Part shown: positions 29,698 to 39,488 of the stretch, in pieces | Layout: the number at the start of each line of letters is the position of its first letter | Position numbering within the stretch: position 1 is the stretch's first letter | Origin: Shewanella baltica | GTDB taxonomy: Bacteria > Pseudomonadota > Gammaproteobacteria > Enterobacterales > Shewanellaceae | NCBI RefSeq assembly: GCF_900456975.1 | Contig: NZ_UGYM01000002.1 | Coordinates: forward strand, 1,798,001 to 1,862,000 | Length of the DNA stretch: 64,000 nucleotides | Reading direction: 5' to 3' | The notes under the pieces: generated by a model | Database searches by the model: none | Told to the model about the DNA's origin: nothing | Seen by the model: the letters and a program-made list of their open reading frames with translations, nothing else | Made by a program: the position numbers and the translations under genes

Positions 29698-29853
29698 ATG
29701 CATGATATCGATATATTACACGATTTACTCAAAGAACAATGTCCTCAAGTACATCAGAAACGCCTTAATTCGCTGATGGTTGCTACCGCATGTGTTGCGC
29801 TGGACAGGCATAAACAGCAAAGCATTTTATTTACTGGGCGTGAAAGGGCATAA
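29698..29853 (+). pseudogene. IS4/IS10-type transposase N-terminal remnant
   Basis: A 51-codon frame beginning MHDIDILHDLLKEQCPQVHQ and KRLNSLMVATACVALDRHK resembles the first about 40 residues of IS10-type IS4-family transposases (IS10 begins MCELDILHDSLYQFCPELHLKRLNSL as I recall it). After DRHK the match stops and the frame ends, so over 85% of a roughly 400-residue transposase is missing. It abuts the lipoprotein gene and marks the right border of the accessory island. Confidence 0.7.
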
Positions 29854-29888
29854 TGCGGCGCTTACTATTTGAGATACAAGGAATAACC

Positions 29889-32132
29889 ATGAAGTACTTG
29901 GTTAGCGTAGTTGCATGCTGTTTATTATCGGCCTGTTCTTTTGGGGATGCTGATGTTGAGTTCACACCTGAGAAAGGGGAAGAGCGCTCGTATCAGCTGT
30001 ATAGCACCACCAACATCACTGTAGACAACGGTCGGCGTACCGAAACGGTTAATACTAGCTCACATCAATTGCTGCGTTATAAGGTCCTCGAAACAGGCAA
30101 AAACAGTCGGTTTCAAGTGCATGTCGATTATATGAACATGCGCGATGGTCAAGGGAGCGGCGTCAGTAGTGGCCAGCGGGCCGATCGTAATCCCGAAATG
30201 CACGCTATTTTCTCGCAGGGATTTGAATTTACGTTAAATCTAGACGATGGCAGCGTTAAAGAATTCAGTGCATTGAACAAACCGGTATGGCAGGCGCTGC
30301 TGGCTGAACGCGGCGCAGAGCTTGAGCAGGAACTGAAAAAACTCTTTAGCTCATCGGCCTTCCTTAGCACCATACCCGCCAAAGCAGGGGCGGTCGTCGC
30401 GCTTCCTACCTATCAAGGCCACGCCAATGCCAAACTTACTGTATTGCAAGTCACTGATACGCATGTGTTAGCCAAAGTTGAAAGTGATGGTGAGCAAGCC
30501 AAAATATACGGTCAGCTGATGTTAGAACGTGAGCGGGGTTGGTTAGCACAGTTAGCCTTAGTGGCAGAAGCGCCGTTTGAGCGCTACGGCTATAAGGGCA
30601 CAGTGCGCAGCAACGTTATTATGTTGCCGCAGCAGCGCCAGTTGGGTGATTTAACACAGCGTTTAGGTTTTGATTATGATTTCCCTGCCTTTGAGTATCA
30701 AAAACAGCCTGACTTTGTACTGGATGACATCAATAAGACCTTAGGCATTGATGCTGTGTTTGCCTATGATGCGGGTTACTTTTACCAGCAAGATGATCTA
30801 TTAAATCTAACCTATCATCATGACTTTTCAGGTTTTAAACCCGAAGGCGGATTTAGCTTAACCGATATCACGGCACACAGCGTGGATGGCACTGTGCTGC
30901 CACTGCAACTAAGCAAGGTGGGCAGTTACAGTTATCCAGAACAGGATGGTTTCCATCAATCTGTGCAGCAAAATCTGCTTATTGGCTGGAATGCACCAAA
31001 TGACCTCTTAGCTCAGGTTGCTGAGTTTCGCGCGACTGCCCATTATCATGGTGCGAAACTGGTCAAACTTAACCTGACACCTGATCCCAGTAAAACTGTG
31101 AGCTTGCAGTATGAAGATTTACAGCTGGAACTCTCGCCAATCCCAGATCAACCATTCAGTTATTTACTGAAATCGCGAGGCGGCGCTGACAAAACTTGGT
31201 TGTACCGGCGCTATGACGGTGCCGAAGGCGCTATGGTGCACTATCTGCCACCGCCAGCCACTGGACCGGATTGGTTAACCCCAGCAGAGCAAAATATGCT
31301 GGCGCTGACTTCATCGGCGCAATATGAAACGATTACACAGTTTACCTTTGCCGCCGCGCCGTCGACACTGACACTCTATGTGAATACTGCGACTGACAGC
31401 GGCGAACTGACTAAGAATATTCGTTTTATTCCGACCCTAGATTACGCGCAAAATATGGCTTATCCGCCGGCGCAGCAGCAACTGCTTTATAGCGATGATA
31501 TGTATGCGTCCTATGATAATCAGCCGCAACCTAGCACACCTTTCGATCCTGCCTTACTTGAGCCGCAAATCGTCGCCAAATACGGCGTTAGTATGCTGTT
31601 AACGTCCGAGCAGGCAGCGGTGTGCACCCTCAGTGTGGTCGATGCCCCTAAGGTAAACGGGCACACACTGCAATGGACAAACACTAACGCCAGCAACAAC
31701 ACGGGTTTTGGTGCTGGGCTAGATAAGTTTGTGCTGTACCAACTGAGTAGCACCGATGGGATCCGCCGCAATTTTTACGACATCAATGTCAGCAGCACCT
31801 TGGCCTGTACCGGTACGCCTCAATGGCAAGCACTCGCATATCACCCCGAGCAAAGCTGGTTGATTGATGTCAGTCAGCTGCCAGATTTGGATACCACTCA
31901 AACCGTGGCCGACGTTATGCGGCGCTATCGTTTTTTAAATGCGCAGAATTTACCCCTTGCGCCTGCTATGCAAGGTGACAGTAGTGATTTTTATCAACGT
32001 CCGTTGCAGCAAGTATTACGTGAGCAACGCTGGTTTGTGCTGGCGGGGCGCGCAGCACAAATAGAACAGCTTTCGATAAGCGGCGAACCTGTAAATAAAC
32101 AGTGGGTTAATACATTCCCTGCGTTACCTTAA
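29889..32132 (+). CDS. Large lipoprotein of unknown function
   Basis: 747 residues. A lipoprotein signal peptide MKYLVSVVACCLLSACSFGD is present with lipobox LSAC. The rest looks beta-rich and is not a family I recognise; GYFYQQDDLLNLTYHHDFSGFK and KTWLYRRYDGAEGAMVHYLP are sample stretches. The ATG at 29889 is chosen because AAGGA lies 6 nt upstream and it starts the signal peptide exactly. It is followed after 10 nt by a MORN-repeat secreted protein, so the two are almost surely an operon with a shared envelope role. Sorting residue Ser+2 suggests the outer membrane. Confidence 0.8.
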   Translation: MKYLVSVVACCLLSACSFGDADVEFTPEKGEERSYQLYSTTNITVDNGRRTETVNTSSHQLLRYKVLETGKNSRFQVHVDYMNMRDGQGSGVSSGQRADRNPEMHAIFSQGFEFTLNLDDGSVKEFSALNKPVWQALLAERGAELEQELKKLFSSSAFLSTIPAKAGAVVALPTYQGHANAKLTVLQVTDTHVLAKVESDGEQAKIYGQLMLERERGWLAQLALVAEAPFERYGYKGTVRSNVIMLPQQRQLGDLTQRLGFDYDFPAFEYQKQPDFVLDDINKTLGIDAVFAYDAGYFYQQDDLLNLTYHHDFSGFKPEGGFSLTDITAHSVDGTVLPLQLSKVGSYSYPEQDGFHQSVQQNLLIGWNAPNDLLAQVAEFRATAHYHGAKLVKLNLTPDPSKTVSLQYEDLQLELSPIPDQPFSYLLKSRGGADKTWLYRRYDGAEGAMVHYLPPPATGPDWLTPAEQNMLALTSSAQYETITQFTFAAAPSTLTLYVNTATDSGELTKNIRFIPTLDYAQNMAYPPAQQQLLYSDDMYASYDNQPQPSTPFDPALLEPQIVAKYGVSMLLTSEQAAVCTLSVVDAPKVNGHTLQWTNTNASNNTGFGAGLDKFVLYQLSSTDGIRRNFYDINVSSTLACTGTPQWQALAYHPEQSWLIDVSQLPDLDTTQTVADVMRRYRFLNAQNLPLAPAMQGDSSDFYQRPLQQVLREQRWFVLAGRAAQIEQLSISGEPVNKQWVNTFPALP

Positions 32133-32142
32133 GGAGCAGAAA

Positions 32143-33843
32143 ATGCGAGTCTTATTACTATTATCTGCGCTACTTATGTCGTTTAATTTGTCGGCTGAGC
32201 GAATTTTACTCGACCAAGAATGGCGGCTTAGCGATGTGCCGGGCGAAGCCATTTATTATCTGGAGCAAGCGCCGACAGAACAAGATGGCGAGTGGCCAGT
32301 GCAGCTATTTTATTTAGAAACGGATAAACCGGTTTTTAAGGGCAGTGTCAACAATCCCAATTTAGTCGAGAGTTTTATCGTTGGCGATTTCGAGTTTTTC
32401 TACCCCGACGGTCAATTGTCTCGCAAGGGCAGCAGCGATGCGCAAGGACATTATCAGGGCACGCATCTGCATTATTGGGAAGACGGAGCGCTCTCGGGAG
32501 AGTACCACTACCAGAATGGCCAGCTGAACGGCGAGCAGAAAAGCTATTATCAAAATGGCCAACTGCAGCGCCATGAGCATCGCGTGAATGGGGCTGAATT
32601 AGGCTTATCGCAAAGTTATCATGCCAACGGCCTGCTGGCATCGCGCGCAAACTATGGTGCGAACGGTATGGAAGGGCGATATGAAAGCTTCTATGACAAT
32701 GGTAAGCCAGAGCAAAGCGTGAATATGGTGGCGGGAAAATACCAAGGTGAGCGACTGTATTGGACTAAAGAGGGCTGGTTATACACCAAAGAGTTTTACC
32801 TGAATGGAAAAATGCACGGAGAAGTGTTGAGTTATCAGGCCGCAGACATTCTGCAAGAGATCAAACATTATCAGCATGGCAAGCAGGTAGGAAACCAGCA
32901 GCGTTTTAAAGGGCCAGGGCTGTTAGCCATGCAGCAAGAGTACGATAATGATGGCCGTGAAATACAGTATATTACCTATGATAATGCTGGCAATGTCGCC
33001 ACTCAAACCGATACTCAATATCTTGCAAAAGGCCGGATTAGCACTGAACAGCGCTTCGATGCCACTGGAAAGTTAACCCATCAATATCAGCGTGATACTG
33101 CGAAAAACTGGAGTTTACGTCAGCGCTTCGACTCTGCAGGTGAATTGATTGAACGCGATGAACAACTCAAGGGGCAATACGATGGCTTGTATATCGGGAT
33201 TGGCTGGAATGGCGCTGTCCAACGTGCGAGCTATAGCAAAGGTCAAATGCACGGTGCCTATCGGGAAGATAATGTAGAGGACGGCAGTTTTGTCAGCGGC
33301 CAATACCACTTAGGTTTAAAGGTCGGCAAGTGGGTCACGCAAACCCGTGACACGACGCGCAATGAGCAGTTTAACCAACAAGGTGAGTTGAGTGGCGAAC
33401 AAACAGAAATTGCAGCCGATGGCACGATAATGCGCCGAGAGTTTTATAAAAACGCTAAGTTACATGGCGCATATTTACTGCGTGGTTTTGATAAACAGCT
33501 GCAAGCCCAAGGTCAGTATGTTAACGGTCAGCGTGAAGGCCAATGGCTGCTGCAAGATGAAAGCAGCTACAGCATGGTTAAGCTCTGGCATGGTCACTAT
33601 AAAGCAGGACACGAAGTGGGTCACTGGCAAGCCTTTTCCGCCAACGGCCATTTATTAGGGCAGACGCAGTATGATGATAAAGGTCAATTGCAGGGTAAAG
33701 GTTACAGTTTTAACGAAGATGGCAGCCTGCTACAAAGTGATGAGTATCTTGATAATCAACTGCACGGCAGGTCGGTGTATTACTTTAATGGCGAACCCTC
33801 ATCCGAGTATCGCTATCAAAATGGTCAGATGATCAGCGACTAG
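32143..33843 (+). CDS. Secreted MORN-repeat (YwqK-like) protein
   Basis: 566 residues. A signal peptide (1-18, cleavage near LSA-ER) is followed by about twenty degenerate MORN_2-type repeats from residue 85 to the end, of the form FYPDGQLSRKG, YYQNGQLQRHE, FYDNGKPEQSV, FYLNGKMHGEV and YYFNGEPSSEY. Such repeats form elongated beta-hairpin sheets in YwqK-like proteins. The name toxin-antitoxin YwqK in databases has weak experimental basis and no toxin is adjacent here. It is the second gene of a unit with the upstream lipoprotein, AAGGAG before ATG, and is closed by a strong terminator. Confidence 0.82.
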   Translation: MRVLLLLSALLMSFNLSAERILLDQEWRLSDVPGEAIYYLEQAPTEQDGEWPVQLFYLETDKPVFKGSVNNPNLVESFIVGDFEFFYPDGQLSRKGSSDAQGHYQGTHLHYWEDGALSGEYHYQNGQLNGEQKSYYQNGQLQRHEHRVNGAELGLSQSYHANGLLASRANYGANGMEGRYESFYDNGKPEQSVNMVAGKYQGERLYWTKEGWLYTKEFYLNGKMHGEVLSYQAADILQEIKHYQHGKQVGNQQRFKGPGLLAMQQEYDNDGREIQYITYDNAGNVATQTDTQYLAKGRISTEQRFDATGKLTHQYQRDTAKNWSLRQRFDSAGELIERDEQLKGQYDGLYIGIGWNGAVQRASYSKGQMHGAYREDNVEDGSFVSGQYHLGLKVGKWVTQTRDTTRNEQFNQQGELSGEQTEIAADGTIMRREFYKNAKLHGAYLLRGFDKQLQAQGQYVNGQREGQWLLQDESSYSMVKLWHGHYKAGHEVGHWQAFSANGHLLGQTQYDDKGQLQGKGYSFNEDGSLLQSDEYLDNQLHGRSVYYFNGEPSSEYRYQNGQMISD

Positions 33844-33882
33844 CTGGTTATCGCGTAATCAACTTATCGCGCAATAAAACAG

Positions 33883-33908
33883 AAACCGGCAGACTATGCC
33901 GGTTTTTT
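33883..33908 (+). terminator. Terminator of the lipoprotein-MORN unit
   Basis: AAACCGGC and GCCGGTTT form an 8-bp stem with a 10-nt loop, then six T. It is immediately preceded by a short duplication TTATCGCGTAATCAAC / TTATCGCGCAATAAAA next to the MORN stop codon. Confidence 0.9.
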
Positions 33909-34357
33909 ACTTTTGTCTTTTGAATGTGTAGCTGGCATATTTTTGCTTGTCTTGCTGTAACGCTTCGCCATACACAGTACCCGTTATTAGCGTGGCATAG
34001 CGACACTTCAATTCTACAACCCTCACTTCTAACCCCATTACTTCCCAAACCCTCGTTTTGCAATTGCGAGCTGGCCAGAACAAGCACAATCTCAGCGTTG
34101 AACGTCAATGCGCCCTCATGTTTCTGCGATTTTCACAGGGGTGTTTTGTTAAATGAACAATGCAGGCAGAGGTAGGAGCCGATTTTCAGCTAAAAGCATT
34201 ATATTCGCTGGGGAGGGATAGTTTTACTTTTCAAACTCTTGAAAATAATTATTTATTGTGTAAAGTAGTCAGTCTTGCTATTTTGTAACAAAATGCTACA
34301 GAGTTGCTGTTGTATTTGTCCATTTATTGGATATCCCTTTGCGTATGTCGCCCGACA

Positions 34358-34390
34358 CAGCTAACTGCAGTCTTGTTAGCTGTTTTTTTT
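34358..34390 (+). terminator. Orphan intrinsic terminator; possible 3' end of a small RNA
   Basis: CAGCTAAC and GTTAGCTG pair across a 9-nt loop and are followed by eight T. No plus-strand protein gene lies between the previous terminator (33908) and this one, so it presumably ends a short untranslated transcript or acts in the yccX leader. The stretch 33909-34514 otherwise shows no gene. Confidence 0.7.
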
Positions 34391-34514
34391 GCCTAAAATA
34401 AAATATCGTTTGTTTTTTGCTCTATAGATCCATAGGTTAACACTTAGCCTTTGGATAATTGCGGCTATGCTTAATCCAATAACAGGCTTGTGTGCAATGC
34501 AAAAGGGGCATGAG

Positions 34515-34790
34515 ATGAAGCGTGTATTGATAAGTTTAACGGGTAAAGTACAAGGTGTGGGTTGTCGGCATGCGACCTTGACTAAGGCCAGAGCCTTGGG
34601 CGTGACAGGCTATGTCACCAATTGCCGTGATGGTAGTGTCGAAGTATTAGCCCAAGGCAGTGATATTGCGGTGAATAACTTGATTGCTTGGTGCGAAGTG
34701 GGCGTGCCTTGTACCGAGGGATTAACTGTCACTGTGGGAGAAGACGAAGCCGATGATATCTACCTCGACTTCTCCATAGTACAGTCTTAA
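34515..34790 (+). CDS. yccX: Acylphosphatase
   Basis: 91-residue acylphosphatase that hydrolyses carboxyl-phosphate bonds. LTGKVQGVGCRHATL has the phosphate-cradle Arg, and GYVTNCRDGSVEVLAQG has the catalytic Asn. The usual aromatic residue before the Arg is Cys here. The ATG at 34515 follows AAGGGG by 8 nt and gives the family length; an in-frame ATG at 34467 would add 16 odd residues. The final codons (VQS) and stop are the first copy of a downstream repeat array. Confidence 0.9.
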   Translation: MKRVLISLTGKVQGVGCRHATLTKARALGVTGYVTNCRDGSVEVLAQGSDIAVNNLIAWCEVGVPCTEGLTVTVGEDEADDIYLDFSIVQS

Positions 34791-34867
34791 GTTAAAAGTA
34801 CAGTCTTAAACAGCTGCACAGTCTTAAGCTAAACGTGCAGTCTCAAACAGCAGTACAGTCTAAGTCA
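34780..34867 (+). repeat. CAGTCTTAA array starting in the yccX stop codon
   Basis: ACAGTCTTAA, which encodes the final Gln-Ser and the stop, recurs at about 34781, 34800 and 34818, with degenerate copies near 34837 and 34854. The spacing is about 18 nt, so the array copies the gene's last codons plus stop. Confidence 0.85.
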
Positions 34868-34913
34868 TTCATTTTAGAGTACGACTCAAGTCTTTTGCAA
34901 TTTACTTGCTGAC

Positions 34914-35915
34914 TCAGTATTGCCCAACCGTTTGTATGGATTCGGCATTCTGACTTTTTTGCTGTGCACTAGGTTGTGCCATCTTACGAATTTGGATCAC
35001 CATGCCCATTTCGGGGTGATCTAAATAATGGATTTCCTCACTCTTCACCCGGCGGTTTTGCTCCAATGGCACTGACATTAAAAACGGAGTCATGACTTTA
35101 GGTGCCGTGAGTGTTGCGCTGGTATCGGCGGCATCGCTTGGCATTGCTGGTAATAGCTTTCTGCCTTCTTTGCGCATATTCAGTGCAGTTTCAATATACA
35201 AATAGTGGCTCAAGTAGATATTTAACGTGCCATCTAATTCCCAAACCGGTGAGACCACAGGTGCAAGCATAGGCGTGCCATCGGCATTGATCATAGGTTC
35301 TGTTTGAGTTGGCGTAACAATTTTTCTGCCATCAAAATGATAGGTATCCGAGAAATCTTTACCCGCAAATAAACGAATAGGCACAGAACCACTTTTGCCG
35401 CGCATCGGTTGTTGCCACGCCATGTGCAGTAAACTGCGCGTGCCGCGTTCACGGGAGATGCTATTGATAATGCTCGCGAACTGGCTTTGGCTGCGTGCTA
35501 ATAACACTGGGCCACCATTGGCGCTGGCATAGCTGGTCGTTGCGCTGCTGATTTCTGATGGGATCACTGGCGGATAGCGATATTCGACACTGGTCGGCGC
35601 GGCGGCTACAGGCTCAGACGTTGGCTCACCGTTTAAGCTTTCAGCGCAGTGGCTATTGGCATCGGCATCAAATACTAGCGTACAAGGCGCCGACTCACTC
35701 GCCATTGGGGTGATGACTTGTGCAACCGCTGGAGAGATCAAGTCTATCGCTTTATCGGTTTTCGTCTTGATCGGCGTATCTGGCCATTGCTCAGTTGACT
35801 GACTTTGGCGTTCAAATACATAGACTTCAACTTCGAACCAAGCTTCAGCTTGGACCACCTGACTGTACGATAGTGCAATGAGGGTAGCGATAGAGACCGC
35901 GAGTTTACGTAACAC
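34914..35915 (-). CDS. csiV: CsiV-family periplasmic protein
   Basis: 333 residues with a signal peptide ending near VVQA-EAWFEVEVYVFERQSQS. The AWFEVEV(Y)VFER opening, the central RVLLHMAWQQP-like stretch (SLLHMAWQQPM), LNIYLSHYLYIETALNMR and the closing EEIHYLDHPEMGMVIQIRKM are typical of the family next to mfd. In Vibrio cholerae CsiV supports peptidoglycan synthesis via LpoA/PBP1A; transfer of that role is inference. The start is GTG 35915, whose first base is the last base of the mfd stop (TAGTG), implying coupling. Confidence 0.8.
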   Translation of the reverse strand: MLRKLAVSIATLIALSYSQVVQAEAWFEVEVYVFERQSQSTEQWPDTPIKTKTDKAIDLISPAVAQVITPMASESAPCTLVFDADANSHCAESLNGEPTSEPVAAAPTSVEYRYPPVIPSEISSATTSYASANGGPVLLARSQSQFASIINSISRERGTRSLLHMAWQQPMRGKSGSVPIRLFAGKDFSDTYHFDGRKIVTPTQTEPMINADGTPMLAPVVSPVWELDGTLNIYLSHYLYIETALNMRKEGRKLLPAMPSDAADTSATLTAPKVMTPFLMSVPLEQNRRVKSEEIHYLDHPEMGMVIQIRKMAQPSAQQKSQNAESIQTVGQY

Positions 35916-38900
35916 TATTTATTATCTCCAAGACGATGTTGCGATAATTGTTCGAGCAAGAGTTTCACTAAAGCGAGCCTGTCTTTGCTGGTTTCGGCCG
36001 CAAGGCTGAACTTTAACTTATTCGGTCCTTCCATTCGATAGATTTGTGGCTGGCTTTGGAGTAATCCAATAATAAACATAGGATCGATGACGTGATCATG
36101 ACTAAATTCGATGCTGCCACCTTTACTGTGCACTTCTATTTTAGTCGCCCCTAAGCGAGTCGCCTCATGTTTATAGAGGGTCATTTCCATTAAGTTGCGC
36201 GTCGGTTCGGGCAATAGGCCAAAACGGTCGATTAATTCGACTTTTAACTCATCCAGCGCCGCTTCGGTTTCGCAACCTGCGATGCGTTTATAGAGCGATA
36301 GACGAATATTCACGTCGCTCACATAGGCCTCAGGCAGTAGGGCAGGGATACGCAGTTCAATTTCACATTGTTGATTCAGCATTTGCGCCAGCGATGGCTC
36401 TTTGCCTTGTTTTAAGGCTTTGACTGCCGCTTCGAGCATTTCCATGTATAAGCTAAAACCAATTTTCGAAATATGGCCGCTCTGCTCATCACCTAAGAGT
36501 TCACCTGCACCGCGGATCTCCAAATCTTGGGTCGCGAGCATAAAGCCTGCACCGAGATCTTCAAGGGCATCAATGGCTTCTAAACGCTTACGCGCATCGG
36601 GAGTCATACGTTTAGGATGCGGCGTCATCAAATAGGCATAAGCCTGATGGTGCGAGCGTCCGACGCGGCCGCGTAATTGGTGTAACTGCGCCAGACCAAA
36701 GGTATCGGCGCGCTCGATAATAATGGTGTTGGCACTCGGAACGTCGATACCAGTTTCGATAATAGTGGTACAGACTAACACGTTGAATCTTTGGTGATAA
36801 AAGTCAGACATCACCCGCTCAAGGTCGCGCTCACGCATTTGACCGTGGGCGACGACTACCCGCGCTTCTGGCAGTAAATCGATAATACCTTGGGCACATT
36901 TCTCAATACTTTCAACATTATTGTGCAGGTAATACACTTGGCCGCCACGGAGAATTTCCCGCAAAATGGCCTCGCGCACGGTTGCAGGATCGGATTCCCG
37001 CACAAAGGTTTTTACCGCTAAACGTTTGGCGGGCGGGGTGGCGATAATCGATAAATCGCGCATGCCCGACATGGCCATATTTAAGGTCCGTGGAATAGGC
37101 GTTGCCGTCAGAGTTAGGATATCCACGTTCGCACGCAGTGCCTTGATTTTCTCTTTCTGACGCACACCGAATCTGTGTTCTTCGTCGATGATCAGCAGGC
37201 CTAAGTTTTCAAACTTGGCCTCAGATTGCAATAACTTGTGAGTACCGATAACGATATCGACTTTGCCTTCTTCCAATTGCTGCAGCACTTGAGTCTGCTC
37301 TTTGGCGGTGCGAAAGCGTGACATCACTTCGGTGACCACAGGCCAGTCGGCAAATCTGTCTTTAAAGTTTTCATAGTGTTGCTGGGCAAGCAATGTGGTC
37401 GGGACCAGCACGACCACTTGTTTACCGGCGTTGACGGCCACAAAGGCGGCGCGCATGGCGACTTCGGTTTTACCAAAGCCCACATCGCCACAGACTAATC
37501 TGTCCATTGCTGTTGGCGATTGCATATCGGCTAACACGGCGATGATGGCGCTTTCTTGATCGACGGTTTCCTCGAAGGGGAAACCGCGAGCGAATTGGGC
37601 GTATTCATCTTCGTCAATCTCGCAGCTTTCGCCGGGACGAGATTGGCGACGGGCATAGACATCAAGCAGCTCGGCCGCAACATCGCGGATTTTTTCAATG
37701 GCTTTTTTCTTGGCTTTAGCCCACGTCTCATTGCCGAGTTTATTTAAGTGGGCGTCTTCGTCGGCGCCAACACTGTAGCGGCTGATAAGGTGCAATGAAG
37801 ACACTGGCACATACAGTTTATCGCCGCCGGCGTATTCCAATTGCAGGTATTCGGCGACCAGTCCACCCGTATCTAGGGTGACTAAGCCTTTATAGAGGGC
37901 AACACCGTGTTCTAAATGCACAATGGGCTGACCGACTTTGAGTTCGGCCAAGTTTTTAATCAGGGCATCGTTACTGATCTGACGCTGTTTTTCACGGCGA
38001 CGTTGCTGGGAAATTCGATGGCCGAAGAGCTCAGTTTCACAAATGATACTGATGCCATCTTTGGCGCTGATCTGCAGCAAACAACCGCGTGACAGCGGCG
38101 ACACGATAAGGCCTAACTTGGCATCACTTTGAATAAATTCATCAAAATGGTTAAATAGCACAGGTTTAAGCTGAATTTTAGCGAGCAATTCAAGCAGCGC
38201 TTCGCGGCGACCCTCGGACTCAGCGCTAAACAACATGCGTTTGGCGCTGCTGGCGTAATCTTGCAGCGCTAACAGTGGTTGCTTTAATTTATGGTTGGCG
38301 CTGATATCGGGCAGGGGGCTGGCAGCAATCACCACAGCTTTTGTCGTTTCAGTGCCATCTGTCGGCACGTGCATTTGATAACGTGGCAGCGGTTTAAAGG
38401 CGGCAAATAACTCTTCAATGAGTAAATACAGCTCTTTAGGCGCCAGTAGCGGCCGCAGTGGATCGACTCGTCTGTCTTGATAGCGATGTTCGACTTCTTG
38501 CAAATGCGCGCGCGCCGACTTTTCGATATCCCCTAAAGTGACTAACTGAGTGTCCTTGGGCAAGTAATCGAATAGGGTCGCTGTGTCATCAAAAAACAGC
38601 GGCAGGTAGTTTTCAATCCCCGCCGGCATCAAGCTGCGGCTCACCAGCTGATAAACTGATTCCGGCTCTTTAACTATGACCTCAAAACGGCGACGGTATC
38701 TTTGTCTAAAGCCTTCGATGGCAGAGCTGTCGGTCGGAAATTCCTTCGCGGGCAATAAGCGAATCGAGTCAACAGGTTGCAATGAACGTTGGGTTTCGGG
38801 ATCAAAATGGCGGATGGTCTCCACTTCTTCATCGAATAGCTCGATGCGCAGCGGCATATTCATCCCAGTGGGGAAGATATCCAGAATCGAGCCGCGAATG

Positions 38901-39430
38901 GCAAACTCGCCGTGTTCATACACTTGCTCAACTGAATGGTAGCCAGTGTCGGTTAAATGCTGGCGTACATCGTGTAACTTGTAGCTATCGCCTTTTTTCA
39001 GCACAAACACGTTGGCGCTCAAATAGGCCTTAGGTGGCAGGCGCATCATTAAGGTCGTGACCGGCACGATAACGATGTTTTGCTCAATTTGAGACAACTG
39101 CGACAGGGTTTCGAGTCGCTGGGAGATCAAATCCTGATGGGGCGAAAAACTGTCGTAGGGCAAGGTTTCGCGGTCAGGGAATAATCTGACCTTAATGCCT
39201 GTTTTACTGAGCAAATAACTCAGCTCTAGCTCTAAGCTTAAGGCGCTCGGCGTATCACTGGTGACAACTAAGGTCGTCCCCTTGTGTTGACGCGCTAAAC
39301 TGGCGAGTGTAACGGCTTGGCAAACGCCGCCCACAGTGGACAGAGTCTGAATTTGATTGCCATTTTTGACGGCTGGCGGCGTTAGGGCTGATATGTGAGT
39401 CATTGGCGTGCGATAAACTGATTCATTCAC
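35915..39430 (-). CDS. mfd: Transcription-repair coupling factor
   Basis: 1171-residue ATP-dependent translocase that displaces RNA polymerase stalled at lesions and recruits UvrA. Domain order is as expected: a UvrB-like N-terminal module, the RNAP-interaction region near GQPIVHLEHGVALYKGL, and a RecG-like motor with Walker A CGDVGFGKTEVAM, DEEHRFGV and TATPIPRTLNMAM. QLRGRVGRSHHQAYAYL and a C-terminal TRCF domain follow. Start 39430 or a second ATG at 39403 cannot be distinguished; neither has a clear ribosome binding site. It overlaps csiV by one base. Confidence 0.96.
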   Translation of the reverse strand: MNESVYRTPMTHISALTPPAVKNGNQIQTLSTVGGVCQAVTLASLARQHKGTTLVVTSDTPSALSLELELSYLLSKTGIKVRLFPDRETLPYDSFSPHQDLISQRLETLSQLSQIEQNIVIVPVTTLMMRLPPKAYLSANVFVLKKGDSYKLHDVRQHLTDTGYHSVEQVYEHGEFAIRGSILDIFPTGMNMPLRIELFDEEVETIRHFDPETQRSLQPVDSIRLLPAKEFPTDSSAIEGFRQRYRRRFEVIVKEPESVYQLVSRSLMPAGIENYLPLFFDDTATLFDYLPKDTQLVTLGDIEKSARAHLQEVEHRYQDRRVDPLRPLLAPKELYLLIEELFAAFKPLPRYQMHVPTDGTETTKAVVIAASPLPDISANHKLKQPLLALQDYASSAKRMLFSAESEGRREALLELLAKIQLKPVLFNHFDEFIQSDAKLGLIVSPLSRGCLLQISAKDGISIICETELFGHRISQQRRREKQRQISNDALIKNLAELKVGQPIVHLEHGVALYKGLVTLDTGGLVAEYLQLEYAGGDKLYVPVSSLHLISRYSVGADEDAHLNKLGNETWAKAKKKAIEKIRDVAAELLDVYARRQSRPGESCEIDEDEYAQFARGFPFEETVDQESAIIAVLADMQSPTAMDRLVCGDVGFGKTEVAMRAAFVAVNAGKQVVVLVPTTLLAQQHYENFKDRFADWPVVTEVMSRFRTAKEQTQVLQQLEEGKVDIVIGTHKLLQSEAKFENLGLLIIDEEHRFGVRQKEKIKALRANVDILTLTATPIPRTLNMAMSGMRDLSIIATPPAKRLAVKTFVRESDPATVREAILREILRGGQVYYLHNNVESIEKCAQGIIDLLPEARVVVAHGQMRERDLERVMSDFYHQRFNVLVCTTIIETGIDVPSANTIIIERADTFGLAQLHQLRGRVGRSHHQAYAYLMTPHPKRMTPDARKRLEAIDALEDLGAGFMLATQDLEIRGAGELLGDEQSGHISKIGFSLYMEMLEAAVKALKQGKEPSLAQMLNQQCEIELRIPALLPEAYVSDVNIRLSLYKRIAGCETEAALDELKVELIDRFGLLPEPTRNLMEMTLYKHEATRLGATKIEVHSKGGSIEFSHDHVIDPMFIIGLLQSQPQIYRMEGPNKLKFSLAAETSKDRLALVKLLLEQLSQHRLGDNK

Positions 39431-39488
39431 AAAGAGTTGCAGACATTGTAGAGACTTGATGGCGCAGGTGCCAGTGAAAAGTCAGCGG

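Noticed and set aside
33848..34108. 86-codon minus-strand ORF after the MORN gene
   Set aside because: It overlaps a terminator, lacks a ribosome binding site and shows no family features.
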